From positions 1-64,000 of the forward strand of contig NZ_QGKM01000037.1 of NCBI RefSeq assembly GCF_003172875.1: a stretch of DNA of 64,000 nt. Reading direction: 5' to 3'. This DNA is from Leucothrix pacifica (GTDB lineage Bacteria > Pseudomonadota > Gammaproteobacteria > Thiotrichales > Thiotrichaceae). The translations under genes were made by a program, and so were the position numbers. Under the pieces are notes generated by a model. The model did no database searches. It had not been told where the DNA came from and saw nothing but the letters and a program-made list of their open reading frames with translations. Below are positions 18,701 to 26,582 of the stretch, in pieces (the stretch's first letter is position 1; each line of letters begins with the position of its first letter).

Positions 18701-20394
18701 CCGATGTGAACATGATGCCTGACGCTGTTAATGACAGTGAAAAGACAGATCAGGATACGCCAGTGACGATTAGCGTTCTGACCAATGATACAGACCCTGA
18801 TGGAGATACCTTAAGCATTACAGGTGCAACTGCTCCTCTGAATGGTACGGTATCAGTATCTGGCAATGACATTATCTATACGCCAAATACCGGATTTAGT
18901 GGAACCGATATCTTTGATTACAGCATCACTGACGGTCAAGGTAATAACGATACTGCATCGGTCGTAGTTACTGTTGAAAAGACCAATGAAAGCCCGCTCG
19001 CCGTTGATGATTCACGTACAACTGATGAAAATACTCCGGTCACTATTGCTGTACTGGCAAATGACAGTGACCCAGATGGAGATACACTAAGCATTACAGA
19101 TACGACCAGTCCATCAAACGGTACGGTGAGCATCGTAGGAGACAGCATAGTCTATACACCTAATTCAGGTTACTCAGGCAATGACAGCTTCGATTACACC
19201 ATTACTGATAACAACGGGAATGATGTAACAGCGACAGTGACTATTGTGATCAATGCTGTTAACCAGGCACCAAAGTTAACAAATGATGTGGACTCAACTG
19301 AGGAAGACACACCAGTAACCATTGATGTGACGGCGAACGATACAGATCCGGAAGGTGACACACTGACGGTGATGTCAGCATCTGATCCGTCTAACGGTAC
19401 TGTCAGCATTGTCGGTAACAATGCGGTCTACACCCCTGCAGCGGGTTATGTTGGCCCTGATAGCTTCACTTATACTGTGAACGATGGCAACGGAAATACG
19501 CAAACCGCAACCGTCGATGTTACCGTCACGGCTAAGGTCGTTAACCTGCCACCGATTGCAGTTGATGATACAGCCAATGTGGCCTATGAGACACCAACAA
19601 CCATCCCTGTCGCAACGAATGACACGGACCCTGAAGGTGGGACAACCTGTGTATCTGCTATTCAGACAGCTCCAACCAATGGCTGGGTTGAGATTTCATC
19701 AAGTGGAACGGATGTTATCTACACACCATTTGATGGCTTCTCAGGCACTGATAGCTTTGTATACTTAGCGTGTGATGCTGAGGGTAATACTTCACCAGCA
19801 ACCGTAACAGTCAATGTGGCTGCGAATACAAACTTACCACCAGTGATTAGCCCGAACTATGCGGCAATCCAGGGTTATGGTTCAGTACCGATCCGCGTAC
19901 TAGCTGACGATATGGATCCGGAAGGTGACACCCTGACAATTCTACGTATTGAAAATGGTCCTGCAAACGGTACAGCCACTATCAGTGGAGATCGCGTACT
20001 CTATCAAGCCGACGATGGTTTTGTCGGTGCGGACTCTTTCTACTACGTGGTTAGTGACGGTAATGGTAACGAAGGCTCTGCACGAGTTGATGTCGATGTT
20101 AAAAACGATATCATCGAAAACAGAGACCCTGTCATCAGCACTATTCCGGCATTTGATGCAGCAAACAGTGGCACCACGGCAATGGATGTTGGTAGCTTCA
20201 TTTCTGACCCTGACGGCGATAGCGTTTACGTTGCAGTAGCAGATGCGCTAAGCGGAAGAGTTGTGTTCAGCGGTACAACGCTGCAATACACGCCCGAGGA
20301 AGCTAAGTCTGGTGATACAGACACCATCTACATCACTGTATCTGATGGTAACGGCGGAATGGCCGACAGCGTTATAACCGTTAATATTCAATAA
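15733..20394 (+). CDS. Giant outer-membrane protein: barrel-like region, OmpA-like domain, 11 Ig/cadherin-like repeats
   Basis: A 1553-aa exported protein. Residues 1-30 are a signal peptide ending QVQA. Residues about 31-275 are rich in alternating beta segments ending in an aromatic (GYRYEFGG), like a small outer-membrane barrel. Residues 284-320 form a proline/arginine/alanine linker (PGRPGRAAVPAIPP). Residues 336-446 are an OmpA-C/peptidoglycan-binding-type domain (FFKLNSSALTESAKRNLD, ITGNTC, SENRANAVRDYL, NRRVDLEY). A second PGR-rich linker lies at 465-500, and about 543-1553 hold 11 repeats of roughly 92 aa with the pattern DVLxNDSDPDGDTL...NGxVxI...YTPNxGFxGxDSFxYTxSDGxG. It is a likely adhesin or envelope-spanning scaffold. 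The acidic D/N-rich loops suggest calcium binding. Confidence 0.85.
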   Translation: MKIRNRHLRALRYIAPVFCSIAVLSTQVQAGPTIQLNGDESRDGMADSGNLGYVGGNTRIGVSIDRELQGQVDINQIIHEDDSSATSAEGWFGYKIKDDDNATKGFQGGGVKVNHQWVNDELDTVHKVFGAYDRNTDDQAKATLGYGQETEDLFWSGHVSKGMGDEIVNGDVTTRGYDYGVGGEVGTFFDSTLTRVRGGLDYEFGTEYADDEDRPGQLTVSAGIEQFFHDTPHSISLDVSGNRRQGGNDAEDTDFNARLGYRYEFGGNGAFQSEQTTRRRRVEIPGTPGRPGRAAVPAIPPTPAIAATPARPGRAAIPPKYERRAVQTPGHEFVKTTMKLENETFFKLNSSALTESAKRNLDKIISQVRGHGYLGAIRITGNTCGMGDPVYDQRLSENRANAVRDYLIDQGFNPDHLIARGLGKGSPKYDRSDNDFKNRRVDLEYVTERSIRKKTTKTQYKNVLVQEGRPAIPAQPARPGRAGHPGRPAIPAIPATPGTPSRFVWKTEVVKSAPIWIKRALRNTIKHNKTISTYTTRTAQEVKNDTFIMDSRDGLIDVLSNDSAGVTLVRVSQPANGTVVIEGNKVRYVPNPGYSGPDSFTYTVSDRDGNEITATVNVDVPVAMNNVPVTTSDTASTTEDTLVLIDVLSNDSDPDGDTLVIESTSTPANGSVRVVGGQIEYTPNTGFDGEDTFTYTVNDGNGNISTSTVTVSVSNVNEAPKATDDMVTTPENTPVTIDAVANDTDGDGDDLVITSLSNPANGQVAIVNNQIVYTPDDGFFGSDSFTYTITDNQGHDVTANVTVNVTDVNVTPVPVNDMRTTPENTPVTIAVLDNDSDPDGDPLTITSTTNPSNGSVSIVGDEIVYTPNTGYFGSDSFQYTISDGQGHSETATVTIEVTDVNMTPVAADDMRTTPENTPVTIAVLDNDSDPDGDPLTITDTTSPVNGSVSIVGDEIVYTPNTNYSGPDSFQYTISDGQGHSETATVNIEVTDVNMMPDAVNDSEKTDQDTPVTISVLTNDTDPDGDTLSITGATAPLNGTVSVSGNDIIYTPNTGFSGTDIFDYSITDGQGNNDTASVVVTVEKTNESPLAVDDSRTTDENTPVTIAVLANDSDPDGDTLSITDTTSPSNGTVSIVGDSIVYTPNSGYSGNDSFDYTITDNNGNDVTATVTIVINAVNQAPKLTNDVDSTEEDTPVTIDVTANDTDPEGDTLTVMSASDPSNGTVSIVGNNAVYTPAAGYVGPDSFTYTVNDGNGNTQTATVDVTVTAKVVNLPPIAVDDTANVAYETPTTIPVATNDTDPEGGTTCVSAIQTAPTNGWVEISSSGTDVIYTPFDGFSGTDSFVYLACDAEGNTSPATVTVNVAANTNLPPVISPNYAAIQGYGSVPIRVLADDMDPEGDTLTILRIENGPANGTATISGDRVLYQADDGFVGADSFYYVVSDGNGNEGSARVDVDVKNDIIENRDPVISTIPAFDAANSGTTAMDVGSFISDPDGDSVYVAVADALSGRVVFSGTTLQYTPEEAKSGDTDTIYITVSDGNGGMADSVITVNIQ
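18181..18732 (+). repeat. Two near-identical 276-bp tandem units inside the giant OMP gene
   Basis: Ig-like repeats 4 and 5 start at 18181 and 18457 (GACATGCGTACTACGCC in both), exactly 276 bp (92 codons) apart. They are nearly identical at the DNA level over long stretches, unlike the other, more diverged units. This indicates a recent duplication or gene conversion. Confidence 0.85.
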
Positions 20395-20434
20395 TTAATT
20401 GTTTCAGCGTTAAGCATTAAACCTGCCACAACCG

Positions 20435-20467
20435 AGGCCTGCAATTCACATTGCGGGCCTTTTTTTT
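20435..20467 (+). terminator. Rho-independent terminator after the giant OMP gene
   Basis: A 10-bp stem (AGGCCTGCAA / TTGCGGGCCT, one U-G pair) with a 6-nt loop, followed by seven T residues. It is 40 nt after the stop codon. Confidence 0.9.
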
Positions 20468-20544
20468 ACACTTATCCAGATAAGCCTTTACCAAAGACGT
20501 AAGAAACGCTATTTTCTGAACTTTTCACGCACCAATGGAAGTCT

Positions 20545-22431
20545 ATGACGAGCGAATATAACGCGTCAGCAATTGAAGTACTCAGTGGCCTCGATCCGGT
20601 TCGAAAACGTCCGGGAATGTATACCGATACCACCCGCCCCAATCACTTGGCGCAGGAAGTCATAGACAATAGTGTTGATGAAGCAGTCTCAGGCTTTGCC
20701 AGCAAGATTCACGTAACACTCCATACTGACGGCTCACTCTCAGTCTCTGACAATGGTCGCGGCATGCCCGTGGACATTCATCCGGAAAAGAAACTACCGG
20801 GTATTGAAGTCATTCTCTGCACCCTGCATGCCGGCGGCAAATTCTCCGATAAAAATTATCAATTCTCCGGTGGTTTACACGGTGTCGGTGTCTCCGTAGT
20901 AAATGCCTTGTCTCTGATACTGGATGTGCGTATCAAGCGTGACGGCAAAGAGTACCAAATGACTTTCGAGAACGGTAACAAAGCCAGTGATCTGGAAGTT
21001 ATCGGAACAGTTGGCAAGAAAAACACAGGCACCACCCTGCACTTCTGGCCTAATGCGCAGTACTTCGACAGCGTTAAATTCTCAGTGACCCGACTCAAGC
21101 ATAACTTGCGGGCTAAAGCCGTATTATGTCCGGGCTTACATGTTAGCTTTGTAGAAGAAGCTAAAAATGAAACCACCGAATGGTACTACGAAGATGGTCT
21201 GAAAGATTATCTGGTGGATTCCATCAAAGACTTCATTACCTTACCGGAAGAACCTTTCTGTGGAACCTTCCAAACCGATGCTGAAGCCGTTGAGTGGGCG
21301 CTCAGCTGGCTACCTGAAGGTGGTGATCTGGCACAGGAAAGTTACGTTAACCTGATTCCTACACCTCAGGACGGTACCCATGTCAATGGTTTACGCACCG
21401 GATTAACCGAAGCGCTTCGCGAGTTTTCAGAGTTTCGAAACCTATTACCGCGCGGTATCAAAATAGCACCAGAGGATGTGTGGGATCGCGTCAGTTTTAT
21501 TCTGTCATACAAGATGAGCGAGCCTCAGTTCGCAGGGCAAACTAAAGAGCGTTTATCCTCTCGCAATGCTGCAAGTTTTGTCTCCTCTGCCACAAAAGAT
21601 GCATTTAGCTTATTCCTGAATCAACACCCGGAAATTGGCGACCAGATTGCCGAGCATGTGGTTAATAATGCACAACGTCGCCAAAAAGCCAGCAAGAAGG
21701 TCATTCGAAAGAAAGTAGCAACAGGTCCTGCACTACCGGGAAAACTTGCTGACTGCGCTTCACAAGACCTTAGTATGACTGAGTTATTTCTGGTAGAGGG
21801 AGATTCGGCTGGAGGTTCAGCAAAGCAGGCACGTGACAGAGAGTTTCAGGCAATTATGCCGCTACGAGGTAAAATCCTGAATACATGGGAAGTCGATTCT
21901 GACCAGGTATTGGGGTCTCAGGAAATCCACGATATTTCCGTAGCTGTTGGCGTTGAACCCGGTTCAGCAGATCTGGACAATCTACGCTATGGCAAAATCT
22001 GTATTCTAGCTGATGCTGATTCTGATGGTGCTCACATTGCTACGCTCATCTGTGCGCTGTTCGTTAAACACTTCAGACCAATGGTCGCTGCTGGTCACGT
22101 CTATATTGCTATGCCGCCGCTATATCGTGTAGACATCGGTAAGGCCGTTGAATATGCCCTTGACGAATCCGAACGGCAAGCGATTATGGATCGTATTGAG
22201 AAAAAGAAACTTAAAGGTAAAGTGACCGTCACCCGATTCAAAGGACTAGGGGAAATGAACCCAAGTCAATTGCGTGAAACCAGTATGGCACCGGATACAC
22301 GACGACTGATTCAACTGACATTGGATGACCCCGAGTCAGCCGATGCGACGATGGATATGTTACTGGCGAAAAAGCGCGCGAGTGACAGAAAGCAATGGCT
22401 CGAAAGCAAAGGCGACCTTGCAATAATTTGA
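20545..22431 (+). CDS. parE: DNA topoisomerase IV subunit B
   Basis: ParE is the ATPase subunit of topoisomerase IV, which decatenates daughter chromosomes together with ParC. The 628-aa length is typical of ParE and shorter than GyrB. Motifs are the GHKL ATP site (EVIDNSVDEA, DNGRGMPV, GGLHGVGVSVVNALS) and the TOPRIM domain (VEGDSAGGSAKQARDREFQA, DADSDGAHI), ending in the PSQLRETSM region. The wording of the RGKILNTWEV segment points to ParE rather than GyrB. The gene is preceded by a terminator and appears to be a single unit. Confidence 0.95.
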   Translation: MTSEYNASAIEVLSGLDPVRKRPGMYTDTTRPNHLAQEVIDNSVDEAVSGFASKIHVTLHTDGSLSVSDNGRGMPVDIHPEKKLPGIEVILCTLHAGGKFSDKNYQFSGGLHGVGVSVVNALSLILDVRIKRDGKEYQMTFENGNKASDLEVIGTVGKKNTGTTLHFWPNAQYFDSVKFSVTRLKHNLRAKAVLCPGLHVSFVEEAKNETTEWYYEDGLKDYLVDSIKDFITLPEEPFCGTFQTDAEAVEWALSWLPEGGDLAQESYVNLIPTPQDGTHVNGLRTGLTEALREFSEFRNLLPRGIKIAPEDVWDRVSFILSYKMSEPQFAGQTKERLSSRNAASFVSSATKDAFSLFLNQHPEIGDQIAEHVVNNAQRRQKASKKVIRKKVATGPALPGKLADCASQDLSMTELFLVEGDSAGGSAKQARDREFQAIMPLRGKILNTWEVDSDQVLGSQEIHDISVAVGVEPGSADLDNLRYGKICILADADSDGAHIATLICALFVKHFRPMVAAGHVYIAMPPLYRVDIGKAVEYALDESERQAIMDRIEKKKLKGKVTVTRFKGLGEMNPSQLRETSMAPDTRRLIQLTLDDPESADATMDMLLAKKRASDRKQWLESKGDLAII

Positions 22432-22714
22432 TGATGCTTCGAAATATGTCATACTCCCGAACTAACGGTTTGAAATATTACTTGAATTATTACCGTTGCG
22501 AACTTATTCGCTGTTGGAGTGACCAAAGGTGCATTACAACAAAATTACCTCGGATTTTTAGGCAGCTCCCCCGACTGTTTGAAGATTCCGGATACAAATT
22601 TACACTTCCGATTAACGCAAGTCATGCCTTGTCACTCGTGCCTCTAGCGCGACCCTGTACAAGGTCTGTATACAAAAACAAGGAATTCAGCGACTGATGA
22701 ACAAGGAGCTTGTG

Positions 22715-24391
22715 ATGAAACGTTTCCGCAAATTAGGTCTGGGAGCGGCATTGATCGCACTAGCCGGAATGGCGCATGCAAACCCGGGTAACAAACTCGG
22801 CTTTAATACTAGTGGTCTGGCCCAGATCGCAGTATCTAACCCCTTCATTGATAAATTTAAAGTATCTCGTGGTTGGATTACTTCATGTAACTACGATTGG
22901 CAAAACGACCGCCCGATAGATCCCGGTTGTACAAAGAAAACCTCATTCAACACAGGCGAAACTGATAAAGTAAAAGTGGATCGTTTTGGTTGGCCGATGC
23001 GTTTACCGACTAAGGCTGAAGCCCCTGTTTATACCTCAATCAATGCGATTTGGGATTTAGGCGAGTTCTTCACACTAGGTGAATACGTCGTTACTTATCA
23101 GGGTGATGCAGATATCAAACCTCACGGTGATATTGTGATCACTGATCAACGCCCTGGCCGCATTGAATTCACATTGAATTCTACAAAGCGTAATTTACGT
23201 TTACATATCACTCGCATTAATCCTCAGAATTACATCCGTAATATCAAGGTTATTCCTAAGCGTTTCGTACAAGTCGCCAGCCGCCAAAAATTTAATCCGG
23301 ATTACCTGAATACGATTCGTCCGTTCAACTCGATCCGTTTCATGCCTTGGCAGAACACCAAAGATACAACATTTACTCGCTGGGAACAGCGCACTACCCC
23401 GAACCATGCGTTCTACAACGGCAATGCAGGTATGCCAATCGAGACCATGGTTGAGCTGTCCAATCAGGTTAATGCAGCGCCGTGGTTCTCAATGCCTCAC
23501 CTTGCTGACAACACCTTGTTGTACCGCTTTGCCCAGACTGTTAAGCAGAAGCTGAAGCCGGGTCTGAAGGTCTATGTCGAGTATTCCAATGAAATCTGGA
23601 ACTACATGTACCCTGCGACGCATCACGCCACGCGTGAAGGCCTGAAACTCTGGCCTCGTGCATACTCAGAGCTAAACCAAGGTTCACGTAACCTGAAGCT
23701 GGCACTGAACTACAACGCAAAGCGTACTGGTGAAATCTGTGATATCTGGAAGCAGGTATGGGGCAATCAAAAGTCACGCGTTGTATGTGTACTATCAGCA
23801 TACGCTGGTGCACCAGCCATGGGTGAAGAAGCACTAAGCTGTCCTTTGGCAGGCGGTAACTGTGCAGCTAAGATTGATGCTTATGGAATCGCACCCTACT
23901 TCGGTGACTACATCGCACGTATCGAAAACCGCAACATTCTACGTGGCTGGGCACATCAAGGTGCTGCTGGTATGAATGCGCTCTTCTCTGAAATCAATAG
24001 AGGTAACTATATTGATGATAAGATTCCGGGCGGCGCTATTCCACGTGCTGTAAAGAACCGTATTGCACCGAATGTCGCACTGGCTAAAAAGTATGGTGTA
24101 CAACTGCTTGCTTATGAAGGAGGCCAACACCTGCTTCGTGTAGATGGCGCACACCGTATTTATGACGAGAAGATCTTTGAGCTGTTCTCCAAAGCTAACC
24201 AAGACCCTCGTATGATTGGTCCATATCAGCAATATCTGCGTGCATGGAACCAGAATGGTGGTGGCATGATGATGCACTTCAATGGTATTTCTAATATTGA
24301 TAACCGTAACTACTTTGCGATGCTTGAGCGTCCTGAGAATCCAAATTCTGCAAAGTACCGTGCACTGACAAGCTACCTACGCGGTCGCTAA
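22715..24391 (+). CDS. Secreted glycoside-hydrolase-like protein (clan GH-A type)
   Basis: A protein of about 558 aa with a signal peptide (MKRFRKLGLGAALIALAGMA, cleavage after AHA). An upstream ATG at 22697 exists, but AAGGAG at 22703-22708 is placed 6 nt before the ATG at 22715, which I prefer. The VYVEYSNEIWNYMYP motif and a later LLAYEGGQHL carry two Glu residues positioned like the acid/base and nucleophile of clan GH-A TIM-barrel glycosidases. The N-terminal about 150 residues are beta-rich and may be a carbohydrate-binding domain. The substrate is unknown. It stands alone with its own terminator. Confidence 0.65.
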   Translation: MKRFRKLGLGAALIALAGMAHANPGNKLGFNTSGLAQIAVSNPFIDKFKVSRGWITSCNYDWQNDRPIDPGCTKKTSFNTGETDKVKVDRFGWPMRLPTKAEAPVYTSINAIWDLGEFFTLGEYVVTYQGDADIKPHGDIVITDQRPGRIEFTLNSTKRNLRLHITRINPQNYIRNIKVIPKRFVQVASRQKFNPDYLNTIRPFNSIRFMPWQNTKDTTFTRWEQRTTPNHAFYNGNAGMPIETMVELSNQVNAAPWFSMPHLADNTLLYRFAQTVKQKLKPGLKVYVEYSNEIWNYMYPATHHATREGLKLWPRAYSELNQGSRNLKLALNYNAKRTGEICDIWKQVWGNQKSRVVCVLSAYAGAPAMGEEALSCPLAGGNCAAKIDAYGIAPYFGDYIARIENRNILRGWAHQGAAGMNALFSEINRGNYIDDKIPGGAIPRAVKNRIAPNVALAKKYGVQLLAYEGGQHLLRVDGAHRIYDEKIFELFSKANQDPRMIGPYQQYLRAWNQNGGGMMMHFNGISNIDNRNYFAMLERPENPNSAKYRALTSYLRGR

Positions 24392-24412
24392 GTTAGTCAC
24401 ACAAGCTTGATG

Positions 24413-24444
24413 AAGGGCGAAGTCGAAAGGCTTCGCCCTTTTTT
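24413..24444 (+). terminator. Rho-independent terminator after the glycosidase-like gene
   Basis: A perfect 10-bp stem (AAGGGCGAAG / CTTCGCCCTT) with an 8-nt loop, followed by a run of T residues, about 20 nt after the stop codon. Confidence 0.92.
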
Positions 24445-24529
24445 ATGCAAATCAAAAAACTGTCAAAAAGTGGTTTAGCGCTTTAAAAGTGATAAACTGA
24501 CTAATCAGTCAAACAAATGAATACACAAC

Positions 24530-25054
24530 ATGCCTTGGGATGAAGAAACACAAGAATTTATATACGCTGAGCGGCCCAACAAAACGCTGATTAAGCGAGA
24601 GTTGGAAGGTTTGCAAGCACTAATCAAACGCATCATTGCGCTACCGCAGGTACACTTTGATGAAGTACCCATGAGTGATGATATGCGTGAGCAATTTGTA
24701 TTGGCGCGACGTATCGAGCGAGGTGCGCTTAATCGTCACATCCGCTATATGTCTGGCAGGATTCATGAAGAAGATATGGATGCGATGGTCGCAGTGATGG
24801 ACCGTCAGGGGTTGCCTCAAAAGGCCGCCGTCGAGCGCTTACACCGTGTAGAAGGCTGGAGAGATAAATTGATAGCCGGTGATAATGCGCTATTAACCGA
24901 ACTGGTCAACACGCTGCCGGGCTGCGATGTGCAATACCTTCGTCAGATGGTACGCAATGCCAATAAAGAAGCGAAAGCTAAGAAGTCTCCAAAATCTGCC
25001 CGCCTGTTGTTTAAATACTTAAACGAACTCGACGAGCAGCAAGATAAGGGCTGA
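24530..25054 (+). CDS. darP: Ribosome-associated protein DarP/YjgA (DUF615)
   Basis: A 174-aa, helical, charged protein of the YjgA/DUF615 family, which in E. coli acts in late 50S subunit maturation (DarP). Supporting segments are the N-terminal SRE/KRELEGLQALIKRI-type helix, LARRIERGALNRHIRYMSGRI and the C-terminal LRQMVRNANKEAKAKK followed by ARLLFKYLNEL. A short inverted repeat ACTGA-ctaa-TCAGT lies about 20 nt upstream in its probable promoter. It is convergent with the QmcA-like gene 18 nt away. Confidence 0.92.
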   Translation: MPWDEETQEFIYAERPNKTLIKRELEGLQALIKRIIALPQVHFDEVPMSDDMREQFVLARRIERGALNRHIRYMSGRIHEEDMDAMVAVMDRQGLPQKAAVERLHRVEGWRDKLIAGDNALLTELVNTLPGCDVQYLRQMVRNANKEAKAKKSPKSARLLFKYLNELDEQQDKG

Positions 25055-25072
25055 CAACAGCTTACAGAAAGA

Positions 25073-25933
25073 TTATTTCCCGCCCATCATACCTTTGATA
25101 GCGGCGGGGATATCAGCCGGGAATACCACGGTTTTTGAATTATCAGACTGGGCGATTTCTTCCAGTGATGCGACGTACTTCTCACCCAGCAAATACACCA
25201 CAGGCAGCTCATTCTCGCCAATCGCTTCCGTCACCATTTGAATGGAACGCTTACTCGCCTCAGCCAAAATTACTTGCGCCTGTGCATCACGACGGGACGC
25301 TTCTAAACGACCATCCGCTTCCAGAATCTGCGCCTCTTTTTCACCATCAGCACGTGTGACCGTTGCACGACGAGCCCGTTCTGCTGCTGCCTGTTCTTCC
25401 ATAGCATGCTGCATGGTTCCAGATGGATTGATGTCCTGAATTTCGACGGTTTTAAGCACAATCCCCCAGTCTGCAATATCGTCTGAAATCATGCCTTTGA
25501 GCTTTGACTTAATGAGATCACGTGACGACAAAGCTGAGTCCAAGTCCATTTCACCAATAATGGAGCGCAGAGACGTTTGTACCAGCGTTTGGATCGCTAC
25601 CACATAATTTTCAACACCGTAGACTGCTTTTTCAGGCGCAACGATATTAATATACGCCACTGCATTGGCCACAATCACAGCATTATCGCGGGTGATAACC
25701 TCCTGTGAAGGAATGTCCAATACGATGTCTTTGGTCGTCACCTTGTAAGCCACGGTGTCAATAAACGGAATCAAAATATTCAGACCCGGCTGTAAAGTCT
25801 TGTGATATTTCCCTAAACGTTGCACTACCCATTTGTAACCTTGCGGAACAAGACGCACACCTTTGGCAATGGTCATTGCTACAATAAAGAGCACTGCCAC
25901 CGCCAGAATTAACCCAGAATCAATCATTTCCAT
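25073..25933 (-). CDS. qmcA: SPFH/stomatin-family membrane protein (QmcA-like)
   Basis: A 286-aa SPFH (band 7) protein: one N-terminal membrane helix (ILAVAVLFIVAMTIA), the entry to the SPFH fold (VPQGYKWVVQRLGKYHKTLQ), the conserved QTSLRSIIGEMDLDSALSSR segment and a C-terminal AE-rich coiled coil (EEQAAAERARRATVTRADGE). Such proteins form large membrane microdomain assemblies and in E. coli QmcA is linked to FtsH. Here it is the last gene of an operon with an NfeD protein and a proteasome-like Ntn hydrolase, which suggests a role in membrane proteostasis. Confidence 0.93.
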   Translation of the reverse strand: MEMIDSGLILAVAVLFIVAMTIAKGVRLVPQGYKWVVQRLGKYHKTLQPGLNILIPFIDTVAYKVTTKDIVLDIPSQEVITRDNAVIVANAVAYINIVAPEKAVYGVENYVVAIQTLVQTSLRSIIGEMDLDSALSSRDLIKSKLKGMISDDIADWGIVLKTVEIQDINPSGTMQHAMEEQAAAERARRATVTRADGEKEAQILEADGRLEASRRDAQAQVILAEASKRSIQMVTEAIGENELPVVYLLGEKYVASLEEIAQSDNSKTVVFPADIPAAIKGMMGGK

Positions 25934-25938
25934 ACTCC

Positions 25939-26391
25939 TTAAACCTTAATTACAATCAGACTATTCCCGGATATATCACTGACTCTGACCCGGTCACCGG
26001 CCTCAACCTCATCATCACATAAGAACGTCCACTCATCCGCACCTAAAATCGGCACTGAGAAACGCAATACACCGCGTCGGTCAGTGGTTGGCGGTGTCAA
26101 TACCTGTCCTGTCTCACCGACGATCGCTTCACGCGACAAACCTGCTTTAGTACGATCCTTGGATAATGGCTGCATGAATTTAAACCACAGCCATGTCAGC
26201 AATATTGATATAGCTACCCAACATAACACCTGAATCGACAGGCTCATGGAAGGAATAATCAATACAACCACTCCCACTAACACCGCTGCTGCACCAAACC
26301 AAAGCGCCACAAATGAAGGGAGAATAATCTCAAGCGCCATTAAACCAATACCCAGAACGATCCAATGCCAGTACAGCACCACAAAATCCAT
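25939..26391 (-). CDS. NfeD-family membrane protein
   Basis: A 150-aa protein with three or four hydrophobic segments (YWHWIVLGIGLMALEIILPS, VALWFGAAAVLVGVVVLIIP, IQVLCWVAISILLTWLW) and a C-terminal OB-like beta domain (IVGETGQVLTPP, DEWTFLCDDEVEAGDRVRV). This is the short NfeD type that pairs with stomatins. It ends 5 nt before the QmcA-like start, in line with the established NfeD-stomatin pairing. Confidence 0.92.
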   Translation of the reverse strand: MDFVVLYWHWIVLGIGLMALEIILPSFVALWFGAAAVLVGVVVLIIPSMSLSIQVLCWVAISILLTWLWFKFMQPLSKDRTKAGLSREAIVGETGQVLTPPTTDRRGVLRFSVPILGADEWTFLCDDEVEAGDRVRVSDISGNSLIVIKV

Positions 26392-26393
26392 GA

Positions 26394-26582
26394 TTAATCC
26401 TCGTCTTTGGGTTTACGCATTAATTCATTAATCAACTTTTCTGCCAAGCTTTCAGCCTCATCGACTTCTCCCTTTTGAGGGGCATCCTCGTCAATCTCAA
26501 CCGGCATATTCGGGAATAACTCTACCTTTAGCTGCTCCATAGAGTGGAATACTCTGTTGGTTTCATTTGCACGATTAGTCAT
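26394..26582 (-). CDS. Tiny acidic protein between the Ntn hydrolase and NfeD
   Basis: A 62-aa acidic, hydrophilic protein (starts MTNRANETNRVFHSMEQLKV; many E/D; helix-forming C-terminus ending MRKPKDED). The frame extends to 26621, but the ATG at 26582 overlaps the stop of the upstream Ntn hydrolase by 8 nt and has AGAGG about 8 nt upstream, so I use it. I know no family. Its tight coupling on both sides suggests a small partner or inhibitor of the hydrolase or an adaptor to NfeD. That is inference. Confidence 0.75.
   Translation of the reverse strand: MTNRANETNRVFHSMEQLKVELFPNMPVEIDEDAPQKGEVDEAESLAEKLINELMRKPKDED

Noticed and set aside
22472-22500. AACGGT...ACCGTT inverted repeat after parE as a terminator
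   Set aside because: The arms are only 6 nt with a 22-nt loop and no T-run follows.
22395-22697. 100-codon open frame between parE and the glycosidase-like gene
   Set aside because: It starts inside parE in another frame, has no ribosome site, and the product has no protein-like pattern.
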